Shown: piece by piece, positions 1 through 8,716 of the stretch
Layout: the number at the start of each line of letters is the position of its first letter
Position numbering within the stretch: position 1 is the first letter of the stretch
NCBI GenBank assembly: GCA_046765875.1
Contig: JBKPSJ010000124.1
Span: forward strand, 1-38,928
Direction: 5' to 3'
Origin: DASRHY01 sp046765875
Lineage (GTDB): Bacteria > Actinomycetota > Actinomycetes > Propionibacteriales > Kribbellaceae
Length of the DNA stretch: 38,928 bases
Notes under the pieces: generated by a model
What the model was told of the DNA's origin: nothing
The model's database searches: none
Seen by the model: only the letters and a program-made list of their open reading frames with translations
Translations under genes and position numbers: made by a program

Positions 1-2109
1 AGCCAGGAGAACCAGGGCCTGGGCCCGGCCCGCAATACCGGTGTCGATCACAGCAGCGGTGAGTTCATCGCGTTCGTGGACAGCGATGACCTGGTCACCC
101 GGCACGCGTACGAGCGGATGGTCGCCAGCCTCGACGAGACCGGTTCGTCGTTCGCGGCCGGTAACGCGCGCCGGTTCAACAGCTCCGGGGTCAGCCAGTC
201 GTACGTGCACAACGTGCCGTTCGCGACCAGCAGACCGAGCACACACGTCAGCCGGTTCCCGGAGCTGGCGCTGGACCGGATGGTCTGGAACAAGCTGTAC
301 CGGCGGAGCTTCTGGGACCAGTTCGGCTATCGGTTCCCGGCGATCCGGTACGAGGACTACCCCGTCACGCTGAAGGCCCATCTGCAGGCGGTGGCCGTCG
401 ATGTCCTGTCCACCCACGTCTACTACTGGCGGGAGCGAGAGTCCGGCGATTCGATCACCCAGCAGAAGTTCCGGTACTTCAACCTGCTCGACCGGGTCGT
501 CTCCGCCGAGCAGGTCATGAACCTGGTCGACGAGCGTGCGCCCGATCTTGCGGCACGGGTGCATGCCCACCTTGCCGATGTCGACCTGCGCGCGCTCGTC
601 CAGGCGTTCGCCGTGGTACCGGACGAGGATGAGCAGCTGCTGGTCGACCTCGGCCGGCGGTTCACCCGGCGGCTCCGCAGCGCAGCGCTCGCCGAACTTT
701 CCGCGTACAACGTCCTCCAACTGCGCGCGCTGCAGGACGGTCAGGTCGATCTGCTGCGCAGGCTGGCACGGTTCGGGGAGGCCGGCGGGCTGCACGGAGG
801 AGCACGGGCCCGGCGCCGCGCGTGGCCGCCCTGGCAATGGGAGTACCAGTTCCCCGGCCGCACCGACAACGACCGGCCGGTGCCGCGCAGCCTGTACCGG
901 GCGACAGGGGCCGAGCTGGGGCTTCACACGACCATTTCCGGCGTGCGCTGGTCCGGCGGCGAGCTGCGAGTTGCCGGAACAGCGGACCTCCGGCACGTCC
1001 GGACGGGCGGCCGGCAACGGCTGAGACTCACGTTGGTCGGCGACGACGTCCGAGTTCGGCTGGCGCCGCCACGGCGGTTCAGCGCGCTGGACTCGCACGG
1101 GTCGATGGCACCGGTCGGCTTCGAGGTTGGCATACCGGCCGAGACGCTGCGCACGATTCCTCAGGTCAAGCGACCGCCGTACCTGGAAGTCGACCTGCGC
1201 GTCGGCCTGCTACACCGCAGCGGTGTGCTGACCGGCCTGCTCTCGGGTAGCCCGACCTGGCCGCCCGGCGAGTGGATCGCCGACGACACCTGGCTGCAGC
1301 CATCGGCCGGCAGCGGCGGGCGGCTCAGCCTGAAGGGCCACACACATCCGTACGCATTGACTGCGGCGAGGGTGGTAGGCGACGCCGTCGTCGTCCGGAT
1401 CAGGCCGCCGGAGCCGCTCGCGGACGCGCGGATGGTGGTGTCCCGGTCCGGCAGCGGCGCCGGCATCACGTTCCGCCTCGTACCAGACGGCGACCAGCTG
1501 ACCGGCCGGATCCAGCTGTCCGAGCTGGTCGACCGCAGTAATCCGGACGACCCCTACCTTCGGCACACGCTGTGGGTGATGCGGGTCGAGTCCGGCGGCG
1601 ACCAGTCGATGGTGCTGCTCACCGGCCGGACCCGGTCGTTGCTCCATGTCTACGATTCCCGACTGGTGACCCTGACCCGTTCGCCGGCCGGGTTCGTCAC
1701 GTTGATCGACTCTCCGATGCGGCTGGTGGCCACTGACGCCACCATCGCGGATACCGCGGGCGAGTCCGAGCTGCTCCACGTCAGCGGTCCGGCCCTGACC
1801 TGGGATCCGGCGGTCCGGTTCTGCTGGCGGCGGTTCCTGGAGAACTCCGACGACTATGTCGAGGTCAAGTGCCGCGACCGCGCGACGGAGACGCGATGGG
1901 ACATCGAGACCGAGCTGGCGAACGTTCTCGATGAGACTCCGCCGCACCGCGGCCATCCGCACGCCTGGGGCCTGTTCGCCGTGCGCCCGGACGGCTCCGC
2001 GATCCCCGTCGGGGTGGATCCGTACCTTGCCAGCCGGCTTCCGCTCGTAACGACCAGGTCTGTCGTCATCCGGCCGCGGACCAGTACGTTCTACCTCGAG
2101 ATCCACTGA
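1..2109 (+). CDS. Family 2 glycosyltransferase with long C-terminal region, 5' end missing
   Basis: The frame is open from the first base, so the true start lies left of the window; about 702 residues are visible. The first 30 codons hold the end of a GT-A fold: NQGLGPARNTG, then FVDSDD, the DxD-type motif that binds a nucleotide-sugar through a metal ion. A second acidic motif, YEDYP, follows at about codon 119, as in family 2 enzymes of wall and capsule loci. The remaining 450 or so residues are beta-rich and Trp-rich and end in YLEIH; I do not recognise a named domain there. The usual 60-80 N-terminal GT-A residues are absent. It converges on pseG with 19 bp between stops. Donor and acceptor cannot be told from the sequence; the context suggests cytoplasmic synthesis of a surface glycan. 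The call of family 2 is firm. Confidence 0.85.
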   Translation, partial: SQENQGLGPARNTGVDHSSGEFIAFVDSDDLVTRHAYERMVASLDETGSSFAAGNARRFNSSGVSQSYVHNVPFATSRPSTHVSRFPELALDRMVWNKLYRRSFWDQFGYRFPAIRYEDYPVTLKAHLQAVAVDVLSTHVYYWRERESGDSITQQKFRYFNLLDRVVSAEQVMNLVDERAPDLAARVHAHLADVDLRALVQAFAVVPDEDEQLLVDLGRRFTRRLRSAALAELSAYNVLQLRALQDGQVDLLRRLARFGEAGGLHGGARARRRAWPPWQWEYQFPGRTDNDRPVPRSLYRATGAELGLHTTISGVRWSGGELRVAGTADLRHVRTGGRQRLRLTLVGDDVRVRLAPPRRFSALDSHGSMAPVGFEVGIPAETLRTIPQVKRPPYLEVDLRVGLLHRSGVLTGLLSGSPTWPPGEWIADDTWLQPSAGSGGRLSLKGHTHPYALTAARVVGDAVVVRIRPPEPLADARMVVSRSGSGAGITFRLVPDGDQLTGRIQLSELVDRSNPDDPYLRHTLWVMRVESGGDQSMVLLTGRTRSLLHVYDSRLVTLTRSPAGFVTLIDSPMRLVATDATIADTAGESELLHVSGPALTWDPAVRFCWRRFLENSDDYVEVKCRDRATETRWDIETELANVLDETPPHRGHPHAWGLFAVRPDGSAIPVGVDPYLASRLPLVTTRSVVIRPRTSTFYLEIH

Positions 2110-2128
2110 CGCCGGCACCGGTCCGGAT

Positions 2129-3169
2129 CTACGAGCTGCGGCGGGCGAGGCCGAGCAGGGCGTCCGCGACCCGGGCCCGGCCCTTGCCGTCCACCAGCCG
2201 CCACCCGGTCGCGGCCAGCCGGGCCCGCTCGGCCCGATCGCTGAGCAGCCGGGTCAGCACCGGAACGGCCTGGCCCGGGTCGCGGACGAGATCGGACAGC
2301 ACCCCGATCCCCGCGGCGGCTCCGGTGGCGACGGTTCGTTCGTAACCCAGCACCTGGTTGTCGACGACGCAGACCAGCCCGGCCACCGCCCCGAGGCAGA
2401 GCAGTTCCCAGGTCGAGGTACCCGACGCGCTGATCACCAGGTCGGAGGCGACCACCTCGGCTGCCAGGCGCCGGGTCGGGCCGATCGGCTCCACCCGCTG
2501 CCCGTCCGCCAGTGGTACTGCCCGGATCGCGTCGACCAGTTCGGCCCGCGGCTCAACCACCGTGGCGTCGAACGGCAGCCCGGTCGCGGCCAGCGCCGCC
2601 ACGGCATGCGGGCCCGCGCCGTACGCATCGGTGCCGCCGAAAACGGCGAACACCCGCGGCGTCGCGGAGATCCCAGGCTCGGGGGGCTGGGCCGGCCGCA
2701 GCACCAGCACCTCGTCGCGGAGCAGGACGTAGTCGAGCCCGGCGAGCCTGATCGAACCAGTCGGCAGCCGTGGCGAGTCGAGTTCGGAGCCGAGGTTCTG
2801 GTCGACGTACAGGTCTGCCTTGGCGCCACGCAGGTCGCCGTCAACCACGGCCAGGGTGGGCAGGCCGGCGCGGCGTACCGCGGCGTACACCGCGGGGTCG
2901 AGGTCGTAGCTGTCGAAGACGACGGCGTCGAGTTCGAGCCGGGAGAACAAGGCGAGGTGCTCATCCGGTGTCCACACGGCCGGCTCGACCGCGAAACCGC
3001 GGAACAGGATCTGGTCGTGCCCCCACCGCACCGTGTGGCTGTCGGAGACGAAGAGCACCTCGCTACCGCGGCCGCGCAACTCCTCGGCCAGCGCCAGGCA
3101 GCGCATCAGGTGACCGATCCCCCGGGTCGGCCCGACGTCGCAGCGCACCCCGATCCTTGTTTGGCTCAC
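2129..3169 (-). CDS. pseG: PseG-type UDP-sugar hydrolase of pseudaminic acid synthesis
   Basis: This 346-residue protein matches the PseG/SpsG family, GT-B-fold hydrolases that release UDP from UDP-2,4-diacetamido-2,4,6-trideoxy-altrose so that the sugar can be condensed with phosphoenolpyruvate. The N-terminus has the diagnostic DVGPTRGIGHLMRCLALA run; Asp11 and His20 correspond to the catalytic region of the family. A second half with VFGGTDAYG and ISASGTSTWELLCLG fits the nucleotide-binding C-terminal domain. The start is GTG at 3169, with a TAGATT -10-like hexamer 9 bases upstream. It is transcribed divergently from the methyltransferase at 3195 and away from pseB and pseC, so the pathway is split over at least two transcripts. 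The family is clear; the exact sugar isomer is inferred from pseB and pseC. Confidence 0.88.
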   Translation of the reverse strand: MSQTRIGVRCDVGPTRGIGHLMRCLALAEELRGRGSEVLFVSDSHTVRWGHDQILFRGFAVEPAVWTPDEHLALFSRLELDAVVFDSYDLDPAVYAAVRRAGLPTLAVVDGDLRGAKADLYVDQNLGSELDSPRLPTGSIRLAGLDYVLLRDEVLVLRPAQPPEPGISATPRVFAVFGGTDAYGAGPHAVAALAATGLPFDATVVEPRAELVDAIRAVPLADGQRVEPIGPTRRLAAEVVASDLVISASGTSTWELLCLGAVAGLVCVVDNQVLGYERTVATGAAAGIGVLSDLVRDPGQAVPVLTRLLSDRAERARLAATGWRLVDGKGRARVADALLGLARRSS

Positions 3170-3178
3170 GGGAGTGGG

Positions 3179-3188
3179 AATCTACCCT
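3179..3188. promoter_or_regulatory. Overlapping divergent -10 elements for pseG and the methyltransferase
   Basis: Read on the plus strand, TACCCT (3183-3188) stands 6 bases before the ATG at 3195. Read on the minus strand, TAGATT (3184-3179) stands 9 bases before the GTG at 3169. The two hexamers share a TA dinucleotide. Neither has a good -35 match, which is common in actinobacteria. The plus-strand site would give a leaderless mRNA. Confidence 0.45.
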
Positions 3189-3194
3189 GCGGAC

Positions 3195-3848
3195 ATGACC
3201 GAAAGCGGACGAGCCGACTCCGAGAACCTGGCCGAGCATCGGGACTGGTTCGAGACCCTGTACACCGAGGCCGACGCCGGCCGGGCAGAGGTTCCGTGGG
3301 ATCGCGACGGGCCGAACAAGCTGTTCGCGCAGTGGGCCGAGGAGCACCAGGTCCGGGGCGAGGGCAAGCGCGCACTGGTGGTCGGCTCCGGCCTCGGCAG
3401 CGACTCGGAATACGCGGCCTCGCTCGGTTTCGCCACCACTGGCTTCGACTTCGCCCCGGCCGCGATCGAGGAGGTCCGCCGCCGGTTCCCGGACTCACCG
3501 GTCGAGTACCGGGTCGCCGACCTGCTCGACCCGCCGGACGAGTGGACCGGCGCCTTCGGCCTGGTGGTCGAGAGCCTCACGGTCCAGTCGCTGCCGCGGC
3601 ATTTCCGCGCACAGGCGATCGACCGGGTACGCCGCTTCGTCGCCCCCGACGGCACCCTGCTGGTGATCTCCGGCATCGCCGACGAGTGGGAGGACGGCCC
3701 GGACGGACCCTGGCCGCTGACTCGCGCCGATATCGAGTCGTTCGCCGCCGACGGCCTGGATCTGGTCCGCGTGGAAACCCCACCCGGCATCGACGGCTCA
3801 CCGCGCTGGCGAGCCCAACTCCACCGCCGCCAGCAGCCGCGGCGCTGA
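3195..3848 (+). CDS. Class I SAM-dependent methyltransferase
   Basis: A 217-residue single-domain methyltransferase. Motif I is ALVVGSGLGSDSEYAA, followed by GFDFAP (acidic end of strand 2), VEYRVADLLD, and VAPDGTLLVISG as the post-motif. The N-terminus with HRDWFETLY and VPWDRDGPN resembles the thiopurine or tellurite-resistance type branch of small-molecule methyltransferases. I chose the ATG at 3195 rather than the in-frame GTG at 3174 because TACCCT ends exactly 6 bases before it, a leaderless arrangement seen repeatedly in this window. It is divergent from pseG with 25 bp between starts. No substrate can be assigned. It may act on the glycan or may be an unrelated neighbour; the promoter shared with pseG is the only link. 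Confidence 0.8.
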   Translation: MTESGRADSENLAEHRDWFETLYTEADAGRAEVPWDRDGPNKLFAQWAEEHQVRGEGKRALVVGSGLGSDSEYAASLGFATTGFDFAPAAIEEVRRRFPDSPVEYRVADLLDPPDEWTGAFGLVVESLTVQSLPRHFRAQAIDRVRRFVAPDGTLLVISGIADEWEDGPDGPWPLTRADIESFAADGLDLVRVETPPGIDGSPRWRAQLHRRQQPRR

Positions 3849-3920
3849 CGGCCGCTATGGTACGGACGGGCATCTGCCGCTTCGGCACGCCCGGTAAACG
3901 TGTGTCACAGTGTGTGTCTT

Positions 3921-3936
3921 TGTGATGAATATCAGC
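3921..3936. promoter_or_regulatory. Possible Crp-type operator upstream of pseB
   Basis: TGTGA-N6-TCAGC matches 8 of 10 informative bases of the Crp consensus TGTGA-N6-TCACA. It lies 32 bp before the pseB start and just after a TGTG-T-CACA palindrome at 3901-3909. A Crp homologue is encoded at 27953. Chance similarity is quite possible. Confidence 0.25.
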
Positions 3937-3968
3937 ACCGAAGACTTGTAGAAGGGTTCGAAAACGAC

Positions 3969-4952
3969 GTGTCAATCCTCACCGGCTCCGACATCCTCGT
4001 CACCGGAGGTACCGGGTCCTTCGGCAAGGCCTTCATCAAGAACGCGCTGGAGACGCTGGACCCGCGGCGGATCATCGTGTTCAGCCGCGATGAGCTCAAG
4101 CAGTGGGAAGTCCGGCAGATGCTCGACGACGACCCGCGGCTGCGGTGGTTCATCGGTGACATTCGGGACCGGGACCGGCTGAACCGCGCGATGCACGGCG
4201 TCGACTACGTCGTGCACGCCGCCGCGCTCAAGCAGGTCGACACCGCGGAGTACAACCCGTGGGAGTTCGTCAAGACCAACGTGATCGGCTCGCAGAACGT
4301 CATCGAGGCGACCATCGACGCCGGGGTGAAGAAGGTCGTCGCGCTGTCGACAGACAAGGCGTCCAGCCCGATCAACCTGTACGGCGCGACCAAACTCACC
4401 GCCGACAAACTGTTCATCACCGGCAACCACTACGCGGCGTCGTACCCGACCCGCTTCGCCGTGGTCCGGTACGGCAACGTGATGGGCAGCCGCGGCTCGA
4501 TCATTCCGAAGTTCCGCGCCCTGCACGCGGCCGGCGAGTCGCTGCCGATCACCGACCAGCGGATGACCCGGTTCCTGATCACGCTGCCCGAGGCGGTCAA
4601 GTTCGTCGTCGACAGCTTCGAGATCATGCAGGGCGGCGAGCTGTACGTACCGCGGATCCCGTCGATGAAGATCACCGACCTGGCCCAGGCGATCGCGCCG
4701 GGCGCCAGGATGCACGACGCCGGGCTGCGTCCCGGCGAGAAGCTGCACGAGGAGATGATCAGTCCGGAGGAGGGCCGCCGGGCGCTGCGGATCGGTGACC
4801 GGTACGTGCTGCAGCCGGACCTGGCCACCTGGGGCTACAAGTCGCCCGAGCACGGCGTGCCGGTGCCGGAGGGCTTCCACTACACCTCGGACAACAACGA
4901 CCAGTGGTACTCGATCGACGAGATCACCAAGATCCTCGAGTCCGATGTCTGA
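3969..4952 (+). CDS. pseB: UDP-N-acetylglucosamine 4,6-dehydratase (inverting), PseB/FlaA1 type
   Basis: A 327-residue short-chain dehydrogenase that performs the first step of pseudaminic acid synthesis, turning UDP-GlcNAc into the 4-keto-6-deoxy-L-arabino sugar. The NADP-binding loop is LVTGGTGSFGKAF. The active site shows S127-T-D-K130 followed by Y138-x3-K142, as in FlaA1/PseB. FSRDELKQWE, RYGNVMGSRGS and PSMKITDLA are family signatures, and length and similarity run end to end. The reading frame is open further upstream, but GTG at 3969 begins the conserved sequence and has GAAGG about 13 bases before it. The last codons overlap the start of pseC by 8 bp, so translation is probably coupled. 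The residues favour the inverting enzyme over a retaining PglF-type dehydratase. Confidence 0.92.
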   Translation: MSILTGSDILVTGGTGSFGKAFIKNALETLDPRRIIVFSRDELKQWEVRQMLDDDPRLRWFIGDIRDRDRLNRAMHGVDYVVHAAALKQVDTAEYNPWEFVKTNVIGSQNVIEATIDAGVKKVVALSTDKASSPINLYGATKLTADKLFITGNHYAASYPTRFAVVRYGNVMGSRGSIIPKFRALHAAGESLPITDQRMTRFLITLPEAVKFVVDSFEIMQGGELYVPRIPSMKITDLAQAIAPGARMHDAGLRPGEKLHEEMISPEEGRRALRIGDRYVLQPDLATWGYKSPEHGVPVPEGFHYTSDNNDQWYSIDEITKILESDV

Positions 4953-6093
4953 TCGATCCTCCGACAAGCCGATCCCCTACGGCCGGCAGTCGATCAACGA
5001 GGACGACATCGAGGCGGTCGCGGCGATCCTGCGCGGCGACTGGCTGACCACGGGCCCGTCGGTGACCGCGTTCGAGGAGGCCGTCGGCGAGGTCGCCGGC
5101 GACATCCCGGCCGTCTCCTGTACGTCCGGAACCGCCGCGCTGCACATCGCGTACGCCGCACTGGGTGTCGGACCGGATGACGAAGTCGTCACCACGCCGA
5201 TGACGTTCGTGGCCACCGCGTCCAACGCCACCATCCTCGGTGCGAAGGTGGTGTTCGCCGACGTCGACGAGGAGACCGCGCTGCTCGACCCGGCGGCGGT
5301 CGATGCGGCGATCACCGAGCGGACCAAGGTCGTCGCGGCGGTGGACTACGCGGGCCACCCGGCCGACTACGACGCCCTGCAGCCGATCGCGGACCGGGTC
5401 GGCGCGGCCACCCTGGCCGACGCGGCGCACTCGATCGGCGGCAGCTACCGCGGCCGGCCGGTCGGCTCGCTCGCCGACGTGACGATCTTCTCGTTCTTCC
5501 CGACAAAGAACCTCACCACGGCCGAGGGCGGCGCGGTCGTCGCCAAGGACCCGGCGGTCGCGCTGCGCGCCAGGGAGTTCCACAACATCGGGCTGATGCG
5601 CGACCCGAAGCGGTTCCGGATCACCACGGAGGGCCCGTGGCACCAGGAGGTGCACGAGTTCGGGCTGAACTACCGGCTCACCGACATCGGCGCCGCGCTC
5701 GGGTTGTCGCAACTCAAGCGGCTGGCCGGCTTCAAGAAGCGCCGGGCCGAGATCACCGCCCGGTACAACGAGGCATTCGCCGGTGTGGACGGACTCCGTA
5801 CGCCGCCGCAGCGCGATGACGTCGACCCGGCCTGGCACCTGTACCCGGTCCGGGTGCTCGGCGGTCGCCGGCGTGAGGTGTTCGAGCAACTCCGTGCGGC
5901 CGGCATCCTTGTTCAGGTCAACTACATCCCGGTGTATTGGCACCCGGTGTACGCCGACCTGGGCTACCGGCGCGGCATGTGCCCGAACGCGGAGCGGTTC
6001 TACGCCCAGGAGATCTCGCTGCCGATGTACCCCGACCTCACCGACGGTGACGTGGACCGGGTGATCGAGACCCTGATCAAACTCGTCGGCTGA
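4945..6093 (+). CDS. pseC: PseC-type UDP-4-keto-sugar aminotransferase
   Basis: A 382-residue PLP enzyme of the DegT/DnrJ/EryC1 family that transfers an amino group from glutamate to C4 of the PseB product. The start is IPYGRQSINEDDI, followed by LTTGPSV and SCTSGTAALHIAY, which are typical of PseC. FFPTKNLTTAEGG carries the PLP lysine, Lys188. LNYRLTDIGAALGLSQL and the Tyr/His-rich VNYIPVYWHPVY region complete the family pattern. I used the ATG at 4945, inside the end of pseB; nothing upstream in this frame is conserved. Spacing and direction show a pseB-pseC operon. PseH, the acetyltransferase that should act next, is not found in this window. Confidence 0.92.
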   Translation: MSDRSSDKPIPYGRQSINEDDIEAVAAILRGDWLTTGPSVTAFEEAVGEVAGDIPAVSCTSGTAALHIAYAALGVGPDDEVVTTPMTFVATASNATILGAKVVFADVDEETALLDPAAVDAAITERTKVVAAVDYAGHPADYDALQPIADRVGAATLADAAHSIGGSYRGRPVGSLADVTIFSFFPTKNLTTAEGGAVVAKDPAVALRAREFHNIGLMRDPKRFRITTEGPWHQEVHEFGLNYRLTDIGAALGLSQLKRLAGFKKRRAEITARYNEAFAGVDGLRTPPQRDDVDPAWHLYPVRVLGGRRREVFEQLRAAGILVQVNYIPVYWHPVYADLGYRRGMCPNAERFYAQEISLPMYPDLTDGDVDRVIETLIKLVG

Positions 6094-6098
6094 CCAGC

Positions 6099-6167
6099 TC
6101 AGTACGGCAGCGGCCGCCACCATACGTTCTTGCCGACGGAGTCGTCACCCTCGATCTCCTTCGGCAT
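6099..6167 (-). CDS. Possible 22-residue peptide or gene remnant
   Basis: In the gap between pseC and the next gene, the minus strand encodes a 22-residue peptide that starts MPKEIEGDD and ends WWRPLPY before a TGA. The frame stays open upstream to the stop of the gene at 6228, giving RQPPDSRN just before the Met. The composition, with acidic and Trp/Tyr residues, looks coding, but no ribosome binding site is visible. It could be a tiny gene, the tail of a decayed one, or chance. The rest of 6094-6227 holds nothing I recognise. Confidence 0.2.
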   Translation of the reverse strand: MPKEIEGDDSVGKNVWWRPLPY

Positions 6168-6227
6168 GTTCCGCGAGTCCGGCGGCTGACGCCGCGCCGA
6201 TGGTCTCGTCGTCCCACGAATCTCCTG

Positions 6228-7904
6228 TCAGCGTCGGCGAGCACCTGCGCGGTTCAGGATGGGCTTGACGACGGGCTTGGCGACGCGTCTGGCAACGCGT
6301 TTGCCGGTCCGGAGCGGGTGCCGGACAGCACGCATGACGCGCATGGTCCGCGATGACTGCAGCGCCTTGAACCGGGCGTTGATCCGGGTTTTCTCGGCCT
6401 CAGCCTGCGCGACTCGCAGCCGGGCCTGGTCCAGCTCACGGTAGGCGACCGAGAGTTGCTTCTCCGTGGACCGCAGCCGGGTCTCGAACCAGCGGGCACG
6501 GGAAGCGTTCGACTCCTCGAACCGTGCCCTGACCTCCTGCACCGCCGGCGCGGTGACCGGGGCGGCGGGCTCGGGTTCGGCCGATATCGCGACCTGCTGG
6601 ACCAGATCGGCCGGCAGCGGCTCGCCACGCATCGCGGCCACCCAGCTGACCGCCTCAGCCGGCGTCAGGTACGACGGCCAGGTCCGGCGGTAACCGTGCG
6701 ACTCGACCTCGCGGACCAGATCGGTGATCGACACCAGTAGCTGCTCGTCGGCTGTCTTCGCAGCGGGCCCGGCGGCCGAGCCGACCGTGAGCAGGTGATG
6801 GCTCCCGGCCGCACCGACGATCACTCGCTCGGCCGTCGCCGGAGCCGGTTCGGACAGGTTCGCGAGCCAGCCGGCGTAGCCGCGAACAGTCGAGCGGAGC
6901 GCGGCCTGGTCCGGCGCGACCGCGGCCTGCAGCAGGAGATCCGACAGCAGCTGTCCGGCCGGTACGCCGGACCCGTCCGTGAGCACCGGTCGCGTCCCGG
7001 CCAGTCGCACCACCTCGGCATCTCCCTGCGAGGCCACCGTCCAGGCAACGACGTCGTCGGCACCGCCATCGACACCGGTGACCACGAGCCATCCGGGAGC
7101 CAGGTCGGCAAGATGGCCGGAGCGCCAGATCCGGCGCAGCAGCAAACCGGCGTCCGCGGCCGGGTTGCGCTGCGCAAGCGTGCGGGCAGGTCCGGCGCAC
7201 AGGGCCGCGAACAGGCCGCCGTACTCCGACGGATCCACAGATCCCGCGGCCGGTCCCCACGCGACCGCGGGTGCTCCTGGCAGCGGGTAGACCGGCCAGA
7301 TCGCGGCGCCGGTGCCCGACAGCGCGATCAGGTCGGCGAGATTGCCGGGCAGCGAGTCGTCCGCACCGGGTGGGCGGGCGAAGGCGGATTCGGAGTGATC
7401 GGCCTCCGGCTGGACCGGTGCGGTCAGGCCATGGAGGCCGAGTTCGTTGTCCACCATGACCGCGAGGACGCCGTCCGGTGTGGACAGCCGGCGCAGGTCC
7501 GCGAGGGCGGCCGCGAAGGTCGCCTCCCGACCCTCGGTCGAGTACAGCCGCCCGATGCCGTCCAGCGCAACCACCGCGTCGTAGCCGGTCTCGTCGTACC
7601 GCTCCAGGCTGCCGCACACGACCCGTATCCCGGCCGGCCCGAGGGTCTCGGCAAGCATCTGTGCGTCGGGGATCGAGCGGACCAGGCAGGTGAGCCGGCC
7701 GACAACGGCATCGGCGACCGCGACGATCAGGTCCGGCTCGTGTGGTCCGGCGAGCAGCACCCGCGACCGCGAGCGGAGCACCGGCGACAGGATCGGGATC
7801 TGCACGCCCCGGCGGGCGGGCTCCCGCGCCGAGCCGAGATCCGACCAGGTCGGCAACTCGCCGCCGATCATCCGCACCGGTTCCGGCGGCTCATGGTCGC
7901 TCAC
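6228..7904 (-). CDS. P-family protein P1: degenerate methyltransferase-like, coiled-coil scaffold candidate
   Basis: A 558-residue protein with two paralogues in this window (8922-10421 and 11292-13223). All three open with a [M/L][I/L]GGE/LGAE-x2-x-WSDL signature. Residues about 40-220 follow a class I methyltransferase pattern, but the glycine loop is VLLAGPHEPDL instead of GxGxG; YDAVVALDGI and LSTPDGVLAVMV mark later strands. A middle part with PGWLVV and VRGYAGWL follows. Residues about 455-520 are a charged heptad-like coiled coil (RWFETRLRSTEKQL onward), and the tail RVMRAVRHPLRTGKRVARR is basic and amphipathic, suggesting membrane contact. The GTG at 7904 overlaps the upstream stop as GTGA, so it is coupled to the G-family gene at 7901-8716. 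I infer a role in surface-glycan assembly; enzyme activity is doubtful. Confidence 0.7.
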   Translation of the reverse strand: MSDHEPPEPVRMIGGELPTWSDLGSAREPARRGVQIPILSPVLRSRSRVLLAGPHEPDLIVAVADAVVGRLTCLVRSIPDAQMLAETLGPAGIRVVCGSLERYDETGYDAVVALDGIGRLYSTEGREATFAAALADLRRLSTPDGVLAVMVDNELGLHGLTAPVQPEADHSESAFARPPGADDSLPGNLADLIALSGTGAAIWPVYPLPGAPAVAWGPAAGSVDPSEYGGLFAALCAGPARTLAQRNPAADAGLLLRRIWRSGHLADLAPGWLVVTGVDGGADDVVAWTVASQGDAEVVRLAGTRPVLTDGSGVPAGQLLSDLLLQAAVAPDQAALRSTVRGYAGWLANLSEPAPATAERVIVGAAGSHHLLTVGSAAGPAAKTADEQLLVSITDLVREVESHGYRRTWPSYLTPAEAVSWVAAMRGEPLPADLVQQVAISAEPEPAAPVTAPAVQEVRARFEESNASRARWFETRLRSTEKQLSVAYRELDQARLRVAQAEAEKTRINARFKALQSSRTMRVMRAVRHPLRTGKRVARRVAKPVVKPILNRAGARRR

Positions 7905-8716
7905 GCCGCATCCCATCCGAGCTCGTAGGCCAGTTCGGCCGGGTCGAGCACGTTGTCCAGACCGAGTTCGGCGCGGGTGATCTGTGTGAGCAGGCCGGGG
8001 TCGATCGACACGTCGTGCAGCTCCGGGTGCAGGCGCTGGATGAAGTGCTTGGCGTCGAACCCGCCGCGGTCCTCGACGTAGTCCATCTGGGGCCCGTACA
8101 CAGCCGCGGCGCATCCGGCCGACGCGCCGTAGAAGATCGCCGTGGTGAGCCGATTGGACGCCACCCGCTCGTGCCGTCGCAACTCGGACAGCTGCTTGTA
8201 CAGGAACTGGGTGTCGGTGCCCTTCCAGAACGAGCCGCGCCGGCCGTGGCAGATCACCCGGAAGCCTGCTTCCTCGTAGGCGTTACGCACCTCGGGCATG
8301 TCGTATTCGATCCAGTACAGGCAGACCGTGACCGGACCGTCCTCGTTCGCCTTGATCTCGGCGATCAGCTCTGCGTGGTCGCCCTCGACGGCGCCCTGCT
8401 CCCAGGTGTGGAAGGGGTAGAAGATCGTTCCCTCGCGCTCGACCGGCTCTTCGGGGACCTGGGCCAGCAGGTACGCCCACGGCGATCCGATCACCGCATA
8501 GTCGCGCCAGCCGGCGAGCTGCCCGCGGCGCCGCGATAGGTCGGACCAGACGTACTTGACGAACCCGATGGGCGGCTCGTGCCCTGGACCGAACCCGTGC
8601 AGCACGTTCCAGCCGTGTTGTACGACACCGCCGATCCGCGGGGGTTTGTCCGCATCCTTACCGCAGTAAGCCGCCAAGATGTGGGCGTGTCCGTACCAAT
8701 GGTTGCTGGAGTCCAT
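7901..8716 (-). CDS. G-family protein G1: putative GT-B-type glycan transferase
   Basis: A 271-residue protein, paralogous end to end with the protein at 10432-11250. It begins NHWYGHAHILAAY and continues VVQHGWNVLHG, YVWSDLSRRRG, VIGSPWAYLL and IFYPFHTWEQG. The second half has NEDGPVTVCLYW, CHGRRG and ASNRLTTAIFYGASAG. The QHGW motif and a late SNxxTTxxxYG loop resemble GT-B wall-polymer transferases and nucleotide-phosphate-binding loops of bacterial sialyltransferases; that comparison is mine and has not been searched. There is no signal peptide or membrane segment. ATG 8716 begins the conserved sequence. It is the first gene of a two-gene minus-strand unit with P1. A non-catalytic role cannot be excluded. 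Confidence 0.6.
   Translation of the reverse strand: MDSSNHWYGHAHILAAYCGKDADKPPRIGGVVQHGWNVLHGFGPGHEPPIGFVKYVWSDLSRRRGQLAGWRDYAVIGSPWAYLLAQVPEEPVEREGTIFYPFHTWEQGAVEGDHAELIAEIKANEDGPVTVCLYWIEYDMPEVRNAYEEAGFRVICHGRRGSFWKGTDTQFLYKQLSELRRHERVASNRLTTAIFYGASAGCAAAVYGPQMDYVEDRGGFDAKHFIQRLHPELHDVSIDPGLLTQITRAELGLDNVLDPAELAYELGWDAA

Noticed and set aside
4795..4944. N-terminal extension of pseC
   Set aside because: These 50 codons lie inside pseB in another frame and are Ser/Arg/Thr-rich; PseC homology begins at 4945.
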